Source: Brevundimonas sp. UBA5936 (GTDB lineage Bacteria > Pseudomonadota > Alphaproteobacteria > Caulobacterales > Caulobacteraceae). Taken from it: a DNA stretch of 53,390 bases. Below, in pieces: positions 42,754-48,789 of this stretch (positions are counted from its first letter, which is position 1; every line of letters begins with the position of its first letter). The stretch lies in assembly GCA_002430835.1 (NCBI GenBank), contig DJDA01000112.1:664-54053 (forward strand), read 5' to 3'. The position numbers were made by a program, and so were the translations under genes. The notes beneath the pieces are model-generated. The model ran no database searches. It saw nothing but the letters and a program-made list of their open reading frames with translations, and was not told where the DNA came from.

Positions 42754-43062
42754 CCACGCATAAAGTTTGCGGCTTTAAGGTCCGGTCGGATCGACCTTGA
42801 TCCAGAAACTGGACCGGATTCATGTCCTCGCTGCGCGCACAAATGACCGTTGAAACCACCACGCGCGCGGTGGCCGGCTTTTATTTTGGCTACGGCTATT
42901 ACGGCTTTCGATACGCCGGCTGAGGCGTCGGGCTTCTAACCAACCCTGACTGTCTCACTGGCGACCGCTTCTCCCCAAGCGGCCATACCGCGCGTCCCTG
43001 CCTGATCTTCATCGGCGGACGCGGCTTCCCTATCGAAAATCCCATGCTGAAAGCCATCTCCC
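42750..43062 (+). promoter_or_regulatory. putative aromatic attenuator region of the chorismate mutase gene
   Basis: A 309-bp gap with a layered structure. TTGACC (42750) and GCTTTAAG (42772) could be a promoter. TCCGGTC (42781-42787) can pair with GACCGGA (42812-42818), or AAGGTC (42777-42782) with GACCTT (42793-42798), but not both. The leader frame follows. GCCGGC at 42873 and 42915 can enclose all aromatic codons. Past the leader stop, GCGTC (42925-42929) and CGCGTCC (42991-42997) compete for GGACGCG (43017-43023), and CCGCTT/AAGCGG (42965-42982) forms another stem. No U-tract follows, so a classical intrinsic terminator is not shown. Confidence 0.5.
42822..42923 (+). CDS. aromatic-rich leader peptide
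   Basis: A 33-codon frame beginning MSSLRAQMTVETTTRAVA and ending GFYFGYGYYGFRYAG-stop. Residues 20-31 hold three Phe and five Tyr. All three Phe codons are TTT, the minor codon in this genome. The frame ends 139 bases before the chorismate mutase ATG and has no relative I recognise. The composition and position match leader peptides such as PheL or TrpL, in which ribosome stalling at codons for the pathway product controls downstream expression. An internal ATG at codon 8 would give a 26-residue version. The ribosome-binding site is weak (GGA at 42811). Confidence 0.65.
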   Translation: MSSLRAQMTVETTTRAVAGFYFGYGYYGFRYAG

Positions 43063-43824
43063 ATGTCGCAATCCGCCATCCAGCAAGTCTGGCCCGCTGA
43101 AACCGTTGAATTGAGCGCCGAACAGAAGGCGCTGGCCGCCCTGCGCGCCGAAATCGACAATCTGGACGATCAGATCCTTGAACTGTTCGAGCGCCGCCTG
43201 TCCGTCGCCGCCCAAGTCGGTAAGGCCAAGGACGCCCCGACCGGCCCCCACACCAAGCTGCGCCCCGATCGCGAACAGGCCGTCCAGGCGCGCCTGCTGA
43301 AGCAGTGTGACCCTGAGAACCGCGAGGCGGTCGAGCATCTGTGGCGCGAGATCGTCGGCTGGGGCCTGGCGCGTCAGGGCCGTCTGCAGGTCCAGGTATG
43401 GGCCCCCATCGACCCGGCCAAGGCCGTGGACGGCGCCCGCCTGCGCTTTGGCGCCGCCGCCGACATCAAGCTGGTCCTCGATCCGCAGGCCGCCCTGGCC
43501 CATGCAGCCGAGGGCAAGGGCGTGGCCGTTCTGTCGATCAGCGGCGATGATCCCTGGTGGATCGGCCTGCGCCGCGAATGGTCGATGCTCAGCGTGTTCG
43601 ACGGCTACGGCGGCGAGACGCCGACGTCTCTGGCCGTGGGCAAGATCGATCCGCCGGCCCTGCCGAAGGGCCGCCGCGTCGTGGTTACGGCGGGCGGCGA
43701 CGCGGGCGACGGCTCGGGTGCGCGCCGCTGGGGCCTGAACACCCACCACGGCTGGACCCTGGCCCTGACCGACGCCGATGTGGCGCCGGGCGACGTCGAG
43801 GGCGGCGTCGGCGCCATCGGCTGA
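43063..43824 (+). CDS. chorismate mutase with an uncharacterised C-terminal domain
   Basis: A 253-residue protein. Residues about 22-105 are an AroQ-class helical chorismate mutase (LAALRAEIDNLDDQILELFERR is seen as LRAEIDNLDDQILELFERR, then VAAQVGKAK). The remaining ~145 residues form a separate alpha/beta-looking domain with ISGDDPWWIGLRREWSML and a possible nucleotide- or ligand-binding shape. I recall similar DPWW-containing tails on alphaproteobacterial chorismate mutases and suspect a degenerate prephenate-dehydratase-like domain, but this is inference. It converts chorismate to prephenate, the substrate of the enzyme at 42187. Preceded by the leader peptide region. Confidence 0.88.
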   Translation: MSQSAIQQVWPAETVELSAEQKALAALRAEIDNLDDQILELFERRLSVAAQVGKAKDAPTGPHTKLRPDREQAVQARLLKQCDPENREAVEHLWREIVGWGLARQGRLQVQVWAPIDPAKAVDGARLRFGAAADIKLVLDPQAALAHAAEGKGVAVLSISGDDPWWIGLRREWSMLSVFDGYGGETPTSLAVGKIDPPALPKGRRVVVTAGGDAGDGSGARRWGLNTHHGWTLALTDADVAPGDVEGGVGAIG

Positions 43825-43907
43825 CAGGCCCGGCTGAGGAACAGGGTGAATCGACGTTAAGCCTGTTCCTCAACCCTGTCTCAAAATCCGTCGTTCAATA
43901 TAGGGGC

Positions 43908-44516
43908 ATGAACGCTTCCGTCCTCCTGCGTCTTGCGCCGATCTGCGTCCTTGCCGGGCTGCTGGTCGGCTGCGGCGTGGTGGAAAGCGACCCCAGCCGG
44001 TTCGAGAGCGCGGCCGAACGGATCGCGGCCATTCCCTTGTCCGCCGAGGATGCGGGCGGGGCGTCGGTCGCTGCGCCGGATCGTCCGCGCGAGCGGGCCG
44101 CGCCGCTGAAGGTCGAGCTGATGACGCCGCATGAGCTGTGGGATGCGCGCGAGGGCCTGACCGCCAGGGTCCGCTTGGCCTCTGCGCCTGCATCTGCGCC
44201 GACGGCCTATCCCGATGCCGAGGCTCCGCCGCAGACCGTGACGGCGCCCAAGCCCGCCGTGGTCGCCGCGCGTCATGTGCAACTGGGCGCCTATTCCAGC
44301 GAGGACGGCGCCCGCGCGGCCTGGACGCGACTGAACCGCGGGCCGGGCGGGGCGGTGCTGTCGGGACTTCAGCCCGTCTATGAAGCGGTCGAGGTCGGCG
44401 GGCGTCGCCTGGTGCGGTTGAAGGTCGCCGCCTCAGCCGGACAGGCTCAGGCCTTGTGCCGCGACTTGGCGGCTTCGGACCCGTGGTGCGCCCGATCCGG
44501 CGCGGCCTCGGTCTGA
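43908..44516 (+). CDS. SPOR-domain lipoprotein
   Basis: A 202-residue protein with a lipobox (VLAGLLVGC, Cys at about residue 22), so it is a lipid-anchored envelope protein. The C-terminal SPOR domain (RHVQLGAYSSEDGARAAWTRL ... LVRLKVAASAGQAQALCRDL, cited in parts) binds denuded peptidoglycan at division sites. The middle is Pro/Ala rich. The frame remains open upstream inside the chorismate mutase gene, but the ATG at 43908 begins the signal peptide. TATAGG lies 3 bases before the ATG, so the transcript may be leaderless. It sits next to mipZ, another division gene. Confidence 0.88.
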   Translation: MNASVLLRLAPICVLAGLLVGCGVVESDPSRFESAAERIAAIPLSAEDAGGASVAAPDRPRERAAPLKVELMTPHELWDAREGLTARVRLASAPASAPTAYPDAEAPPQTVTAPKPAVVAARHVQLGAYSSEDGARAAWTRLNRGPGGAVLSGLQPVYEAVEVGGRRLVRLKVAASAGQAQALCRDLAASDPWCARSGAASV

Positions 44517-44544
44517 TCGTCCACAGGCTCAGCTTAAGGTTTCG

Positions 44545-44573
44545 TTGACGATTGGCCCTCGGAGGCTGATCTT
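44545..44573 (+). promoter_or_regulatory. candidate mipZ promoter with a downstream GANTC site
   Basis: TTGACG (44545-44550) is a full -35; GCTGATCT (44566-44573) is a weaker match to the -10. A CcrM methylation site GAGTC lies at 44604-44608, 29 bp before the mipZ ATG. In Caulobacter, mipZ transcription is reported to respond to CcrM methylation. Confidence 0.4.
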
Positions 44574-44636
44574 GCGGCCCATGGGCGGGCGGCGGACGAA
44601 GATGAGTCGCGCCTGCTGATCACAGTGGGATTTCAC

Positions 44637-45470
44637 ATGGCGCAGCCTCAGGTCATCGTCATCGGCAATGAAAAGGGCGGGGCGGGCAAGTCCACCCTGG
44701 CCATTCACATCGTCACCGGCCTTCTGCACGCCGGACGCAAGGTCGCCATCATCGATCTGGACCTGCGCCAGCGCTCGATGGAGCGGTTCTTCGCCAACCG
44801 CGTCGCCTGGACCAAGGCCAACGGCCACGACTTGCCCCAGCCGATCGTGCCGGACATGGGCGACGGCAAGGCCCTGCATAAGGCCGATGAGGCCGAGCAA
44901 CTGGCGCGTTTCGAGGCCGCCTACGCCGAGGCGAAAGGCGTCGCCGACGTCATCGTCATCGACACCCCGGGCGGGGACACGGCCTTGTCGCGCGCCGCGC
45001 ACGGCCGCGCGGATCAGATCGTCACCCCGATGAACGACAGCTTCGTCGACTTCGACCTGCTGGGGGAGGTGGACCCTGTGACCTTGGATCTGGTCAAGCC
45101 GTCCATCTATTCAGAAAGCGTCTGGGAGGCGCGCAAGCATCGCGCCATCACCGAGGGGCGTCAGGTGACGATCGACTGGATCGTCGTCACCAACCGTCTG
45201 GCCGTCGCCGAGGCGCGCAACCGTCGCCGCCTGGCCTCGCGCATGGCCAAGCTGGCCAAGCGGGTCGGATTCCGCGTCGGGCCGGGCCTGCGCGACCGGG
45301 TCATCTATCGCGAGCTCTTCCCCTTCGGCCTGACCGTGGCGGACCTGTCGAATGACATCCGTCCGGTGTCGGTGTCGCTGGCCCACGTCGCCGCGCGTCA
45401 GGAGATGCGCAACCTGATGCAGGCCCTGGGGCTGGACGACGCCATCGCGGCCATGGACGCGGCGGCCTGA
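44637..45470 (+). CDS. mipZ: division-plane positioning ATPase MipZ
   Basis: A 277-residue ParA/MinD-type ATPase. It forms a gradient from the ParB-bound poles and inhibits FtsZ polymerisation, placing the ring at midcell. The deviant Walker A is KGGAGKST (13-20). VAIIDLDLRQRS, IVIDTPGGDTALSRAAHGRAD, VTPMNDSFVDFDLLG and GPGLRDRVIYRELFPFGLTV match Caulobacter MipZ closely as I remember it, and separate it from chromosomal ParA. The ATG at 44637 gives the family N-terminus. Confidence 0.96.
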   Translation: MAQPQVIVIGNEKGGAGKSTLAIHIVTGLLHAGRKVAIIDLDLRQRSMERFFANRVAWTKANGHDLPQPIVPDMGDGKALHKADEAEQLARFEAAYAEAKGVADVIVIDTPGGDTALSRAAHGRADQIVTPMNDSFVDFDLLGEVDPVTLDLVKPSIYSESVWEARKHRAITEGRQVTIDWIVVTNRLAVAEARNRRRLASRMAKLAKRVGFRVGPGLRDRVIYRELFPFGLTVADLSNDIRPVSVSLAHVAARQEMRNLMQALGLDDAIAAMDAAA

Positions 45471-45477
45471 TCGTTTC

Positions 45478-45909
45478 ATGGGGCTGATCTGGCTGGGTCT
45501 GGCTGCCGTGGCCCTGTGGGCCATGGTGCGTCTGGGCCGCCAGACCGAGCGCGCCCGGCGCGGCCACTGGCGCATCTCGGCCACTATACTAAGTGCCGCT
45601 CTGCTGGCCGGGGCGGTGTTCGCCGCCGCGCGCGGAGCGTGGCTGATCGCGGGCGGCATGGCGTCTGCGGGCGTCTGGCTGGCCGTGCAATCGCGCATCC
45701 GGCCTGTGGCGGGCAGGGCGGCTCAACCCGCCGAGCCCATGAGCAAGGCCGAGGCGCGGTCCATTCTGGGCGTTCCGGCTGATGCGGACGCCCAGGCGAT
45801 CCACGCCGCATGGCGCCGTCTGATGGCGCGCGCCCACCCGGATCAGGGCGGAACCGAGGGCCTGGCCGCTCGCGTCAACGCCGCGCGGGATCGGCTGCTG
45901 AAGGGGTAG
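45478..45909 (+). CDS. membrane-anchored J-domain protein
   Basis: A 143-residue protein. Two N-terminal hydrophobic segments (about 2-18 and 35-70) are followed by a short C-terminal J-like domain: SKAEARSILGVPADADAQAI, then RRLMARAHPDQGG with HPD at 120-122. The layout (membrane anchor first, J domain last) is like Tim14/Pam18 or DjlC-type proteins, which recruit Hsp70 to a membrane site. It starts 8 bp after mipZ, which suggests cotranscription. The Hsp70 partner is presumably DnaK. Confidence 0.87.
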   Translation: MGLIWLGLAAVALWAMVRLGRQTERARRGHWRISATILSAALLAGAVFAAARGAWLIAGGMASAGVWLAVQSRIRPVAGRAAQPAEPMSKAEARSILGVPADADAQAIHAAWRRLMARAHPDQGGTEGLAARVNAARDRLLKG

Positions 45910-45917
45910 GGCTCTTT

Positions 45918-46077
45918 CCTTCTCCCCTTGTGGGAGAAGGTGGCCCGTGAGGGCCGGATGAGGGGTGTCGGCGCGACATGCAGCGCTTTCCCTCCGCCAG
46001 ACTACTCGGCAGACGAGGCGCTCCCACCCCTCATCCGTCTGCCTCCGGCAGCCACCTTCTCCCACAAGGGGAGAAGG
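45918..46077. repeat. long composite inverted repeat (family B, copy 1)
   Basis: A 27-bp arm at 45918-45944 (CCTTCTCCCCTTGTGGGAGA...) is exactly inverted at 46051-46077. A second pair, GGATGAGGGGTG at 45956 and CACCCCTCATCC at 46025, nests inside. The outer arms each hold a CTTCTCCC/GGGAGAAG hairpin. A second copy of the whole element lies at 47286-47443. This is probably a mobile extragenic repeat of the REP/RAYT type, though no transposase gene is present. Confidence 0.85.
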
Positions 46078-46082
46078 AAGTG

Positions 46083-46150
46083 GAATGGGTATTTTAATAC
46101 CGTATTTAAAATATTGAATAAAATCAGGTATATAGGTCAAAATCTCCGCT
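46083..46150. other. strongly AT-rich patch upstream of rplM
   Basis: About 57 bases from 46089 hold only about 12 G or C (near 21%), in a genome of about 68% GC. It contains GGTATT-TT-AATACC (a hairpin), TATTTAAAATATT and GGTATATAGG. It ends about 11 bp before the -35 of the rplM promoter, so it may work as an extended UP element or bind a nucleoid protein. Confidence 0.7.
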
Positions 46151-46160
46151 ACAACCGACA

Positions 46161-46189
46161 TTGACCTTCGGCGCGTGACCCTCTATCAC
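46161..46189 (+). promoter_or_regulatory. rplM-rpsI promoter
   Basis: TTGACC (46161-46166), a 17-bp spacer and TATCAC (46184-46189). Transcription would begin near 46196, giving a leader of about 55 bases. The AT-rich block just upstream would support high activity, as expected for ribosomal protein genes. Confidence 0.6.
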
Positions 46190-46199
46190 CCCGGCCTCC

Positions 46200-46230
46200 G
46201 CCCGATCCATCTGGTTCGGGCCGCGTTTTT
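46200..46230 (+). promoter_or_regulatory. hairpin with U-tract in the rplM leader
   Basis: GCCCGA (46200-46205) and TCGGGC (46216-46221) form a 6-bp stem with a 10-base loop, followed by CGCG and TTTTT (46226-46230). It lies in the predicted rplM mRNA leader, 21 bases before the ATG. It could be a weak attenuator or a binding site for L13, which autoregulates its operon in other bacteria. Confidence 0.4.
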
Positions 46231-46250
46231 CGTCTTCCAGGACCCTCATC

Positions 46251-46727
46251 ATGCTGAAGAGCACCACGGCTTCGCTGAAGCCGGCCGAGGTCGAGAAGAA
46301 GTGGATCCACATCGACGCCGAAGGCGTCGTCGTGGGCCGCCTCGCGACCTTCATCGCCAACCGTCTGCGCGGCAAGCACCTGCCGACCTACACCCCGCAC
46401 GTTGACTGCGGCGACTACGTCGTCGTCACCAACGTCGACAAGGTGGTGTTCACCGGCAAGAAGAACACCGACAAGGTCTACTATCGCCACACCGGCCACC
46501 CGGGCGGCATCAAGGAAACCACCCCGGAGAAGGTTCTGGGCGGTCGTTTCCCCGAGCGCGTGCTCGAGAAGGCCGTTGAGCGCATGCTGCCCAAGGAGTC
46601 GCCGCTGGCTCGCAAGCAGATGACCCACCTGCGCCTGTTCGCCGGCGCGGCTCACGAACACGAAGCCCAACAGCCCACGACCATCGACTTCAAGTCGATG
46701 TCGTCCAAGAACACCCGGAGCGCCTGA
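46251..46727 (+). CDS. rplM: 50S ribosomal protein L13
   Basis: A 158-residue protein. KKWIHIDAEGVVVGRLATFIA, GDYVVVTNVDKVVFTGKK and YYRHTGHPGG are the usual L13 blocks. AGGA 8 bases upstream sets the ATG. The stop is 2 bp before rpsI. It has a C-terminal tail slightly longer than in E. coli (about 142 residues there). The operon is rplM-rpsI, ended by the terminator at 47249. Confidence 0.98.
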   Translation: MLKSTTASLKPAEVEKKWIHIDAEGVVVGRLATFIANRLRGKHLPTYTPHVDCGDYVVVTNVDKVVFTGKKNTDKVYYRHTGHPGGIKETTPEKVLGGRFPERVLEKAVERMLPKESPLARKQMTHLRLFAGAAHEHEAQQPTTIDFKSMSSKNTRSA

Positions 46728-46729
46728 GC

Positions 46730-47218
46730 ATGACCGACGTGACTCAAGACACCGCCGCCGGCTTTGACGCCCTGAAGGGCCTGGGCACCGCCGCCGCCGA
46801 GGAAATCGTCCGCGAGCCGAAGATCGACGCCCTGGGCCGTTCGTACTCGACCGGCAAGCGCAAGAACGCCATCGCCCGCGTGTGGGTGAAGCGCGGCACC
46901 GGCAAGATCACCGTCAACGGCAAGGACGTGGCCGCCTATTTCGCCCGTCCCGTGCTGCAGATGATGGTCGCCCAGCCGCTGACCGTCTCCGACCGCGCCA
47001 CGCAATACGACGTGATCTGCACCGTCGAAGGTTCGGGCCTGTCGGGCCAGGCCGGCGCCATCCGCCACGGCCTGTCGCACGCCCTGACCCACTACGAGCC
47101 GGAACTGCGCAAGGTTCTGAAGCCGCACGGCTTCCTGACCCGCGACAGCCGCGTCGTCGAGCGTAAGAAGTACGGCCGCGCCAAGGCTCGCCGCAGCTTC
47201 CAGTTCTCGAAGCGCTAA
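46730..47218 (+). CDS. rpsI: 30S ribosomal protein S9
   Basis: A 162-residue protein. Its S9 core begins at GRSYSTGKRKNAIARVWVK and ends with the conserved RKKYGRAKARRSFQFSKR, whose C-terminal Lys-Arg reaches the P-site tRNA. An N-terminal extension of about 38 residues precedes the core, as in other alphaproteobacteria. It is cotranscribed with rplM. Confidence 0.98.
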   Translation: MTDVTQDTAAGFDALKGLGTAAAEEIVREPKIDALGRSYSTGKRKNAIARVWVKRGTGKITVNGKDVAAYFARPVLQMMVAQPLTVSDRATQYDVICTVEGSGLSGQAGAIRHGLSHALTHYEPELRKVLKPHGFLTRDSRVVERKKYGRAKARRSFQFSKR

Positions 47219-47248
47219 TCGCCGAACCCGGCGATGGGTTTACGAAGG

Positions 47249-47283
47249 GGCGCTTCGAGGCAACTCGAAGCGCCTTTTCTTTT
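47249..47283 (+). terminator. intrinsic terminator of rplM-rpsI
   Basis: An 11-bp perfect stem (GGCGCTTCGAG / CTCGAAGCGCC) closed by a GCAA tetraloop, followed by TTTTCTTTT. It begins 30 bases after the rpsI stop and is the strongest terminator in the window. Confidence 0.95.
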
Positions 47284-47285
47284 GT

Positions 47286-47443
47286 CCTTCTCCCCTTGTG
47301 GGAGAAGGTGGCGGCCGCAGGCCGACGGATGAGGGGTTTCGCTTCGCCGAGATCTCTCGCCTGAAGATCGCCAGAATGTCGCGTCAGTGCGACCCTTCAT
47401 CCGACCCGCTGCGCGGGCCACCTTCTCCCACAAGGGGAAAAGG
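47286..47443. repeat. long composite inverted repeat (family B, copy 2)
   Basis: The 27-bp arm at 47286-47312 matches 45918-45944 base for base. The opposite arm (47417-47443) is its inverse with one mismatch (AAAAGG for AGAAGG). Inner GGATGAGGGGTT and CCCTTCATCC again pair. It begins right after the rpsI terminator and ends 13 bp before argC. Confidence 0.85.
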
Positions 47444-47456
47444 ATAGGAGATGCGA

Positions 47457-48392
47457 ATGACCCACACCATCTTCATCGACGGCGAGGCCGGGACGACCGG
47501 TCTGGAGATATGCGAGCGTCTGGAGGCGCGCGGCGATCTGGAGCTGATGCTGCTGGGCGACCGCCGTCGTGATGTCGAAGCGCGGCGCGAGGCGCTGAAC
47601 AGCGCCGATGCCGTCATCCTGTGCCTGCCGGACGACGCGGCCCGCGAGGCGGTGTCGATGATCGAGAATCCGTCGGTGCGGGTCATCGACGCCTCGACCG
47701 CCTATCGTGTGGCGGACGGCTGGACCTATGGCTTTGCCGAGATGGATGCGGGCCAGCGCGCGGCCATCGCCGCCTCGACGCGGGTGTCGAACCCCGGCTG
47801 CTATCCGACGGGCTTCATCGGCCTGATGCGGCCGCTGGTGAAGGCGGGTCTGGTGCCGGCCGACTGGCCCGTCACGATCAATGCGGTGTCCGGCTATTCC
47901 GGCGGCGGCAAGGCCATGATCGCGGAGTTCGAGGCCGAAGGGGCTGCGACCGCCTTCCGCGCCTATGGCCTGACGCTGAAGCACAAGCACGTGCCGGAAA
48001 TGACCAGGCACGCGGGACTCGCGCGCCCGGTGCTGTTCTCGCCCGCGGTGGGGAACTATCGTCAGGGGATGCTGGTCGAGGTTCCGCTGCATCTGTCGGC
48101 CCTGCCGGAGACGCCCTCGGTCGAGAGGCTGCACGGCGCCCTGGTCGAGGCCTATGAGGGCCAGCATTTCGTCGAAGTCGCCGAGATCGACGAGACCGAG
48201 GCCATGACCGGTATCGAACCCGAGGGCCTGAACGGCACCAACCGGATGCGCCTGCATGTCTTCGGCGATCGCGGGGGTGAACAGGCGCGTTTGGTCGCCC
48301 TGCTGGACAATCTGGGCAAGGGCGCCTCGGGCGCGGCGGTTCAGAACCTGAACATCATGCTGGGTCTGGACGAGGCGACCGGCCTCAAGTGA
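47457..48392 (+). CDS. argC: N-acetyl-gamma-glutamyl-phosphate reductase (type 2)
   Basis: A 311-residue NADPH-dependent enzyme of arginine synthesis. TIFIDGEAGTTGLEI is the NADP-binding turn of the short type 2 class. VSNPGCYPTGFIGLMRPLV contains the catalytic cysteine, and NAVSGYSGGGKAMI follows. ATG 47457 has GGAG 6 bases upstream; the ATG at 47451 directly abuts that site and is unlikely. The end of the preceding repeat lies only 13 bp away. Confidence 0.95.
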   Translation: MTHTIFIDGEAGTTGLEICERLEARGDLELMLLGDRRRDVEARREALNSADAVILCLPDDAAREAVSMIENPSVRVIDASTAYRVADGWTYGFAEMDAGQRAAIAASTRVSNPGCYPTGFIGLMRPLVKAGLVPADWPVTINAVSGYSGGGKAMIAEFEAEGAATAFRAYGLTLKHKHVPEMTRHAGLARPVLFSPAVGNYRQGMLVEVPLHLSALPETPSVERLHGALVEAYEGQHFVEVAEIDETEAMTGIEPEGLNGTNRMRLHVFGDRGGEQARLVALLDNLGKGASGAAVQNLNIMLGLDEATGLK

Positions 48393-48411
48393 GGCCGATC
48401 CGGGCGCGCGA

Positions 48412-48789
48412 TCAGCGCGCCCGTGCGGCCTTGACCGCCGACTCCACCGTCCCGCCGAAGAAGACGGCGGCGATGATGAGCAGCAGGCCGTAATCGTGGC
48501 CGGGGAAGATCAGCGGCACGCCTGCCGCCAGGATGATCAGCGCGGGAAACAGGCTGGCCCAGACGGCGGTCGAAGCGGCGTCAGGGTGGATCATCGGCGG
48601 GCGACGCATGCCCATCCGCTTCGCCATCAAGCCGTTCAGCGGCACGAAAGCCGCAGGCACGATCAGCGCGATCATCACATACTTCACCAACTGTCCCGGC
48701 GCGCCGAACAGGGTCGCCGTGGCGATCAGCAGGATCAGCGGAATGGCCGTGGCGACGGCCAGCAGCAGGTTGGGCTCGATACGCTTCAA
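48412..48789 (-). CDS. small multi-pass membrane protein
   Basis: About 125 residues with four hydrophobic segments (LLLAVATAIPLILLIATATL, VMIALIVPAAFVPL, ALIILAAGVPLIF, LLLIIAAVFFGGTV). I recognise no family. The start is inferred as a TTG that overlaps the phaC stop (TTGA), which would couple its translation to phaC; the next in-frame ATG is far inside. It ends in a short basic tail (AVKAARAR). Being cotranscribed with the PHA synthase is the only functional hint. Confidence 0.65.
   Translation of the reverse strand: MKRIEPNLLLAVATAIPLILLIATATLFGAPGQLVKYVMIALIVPAAFVPLNGLMAKRMGMRRPPMIHPDAASTAVWASLFPALIILAAGVPLIFPGHDYGLLLIIAAVFFGGTVESAVKAARAR

Noticed and set aside
43044..43100. Short frame MLKAISHVAIRHPASLAR overlapping the chorismate mutase start
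   Set aside because: No ribosome-binding site, ends inside the gene, and is out of frame; most likely chance.
43557..43907. Upstream extension of the SPOR lipoprotein gene
   Set aside because: The frame is open only because it lies inside the chorismate mutase gene; the signal peptide and lipobox begin at 43908.
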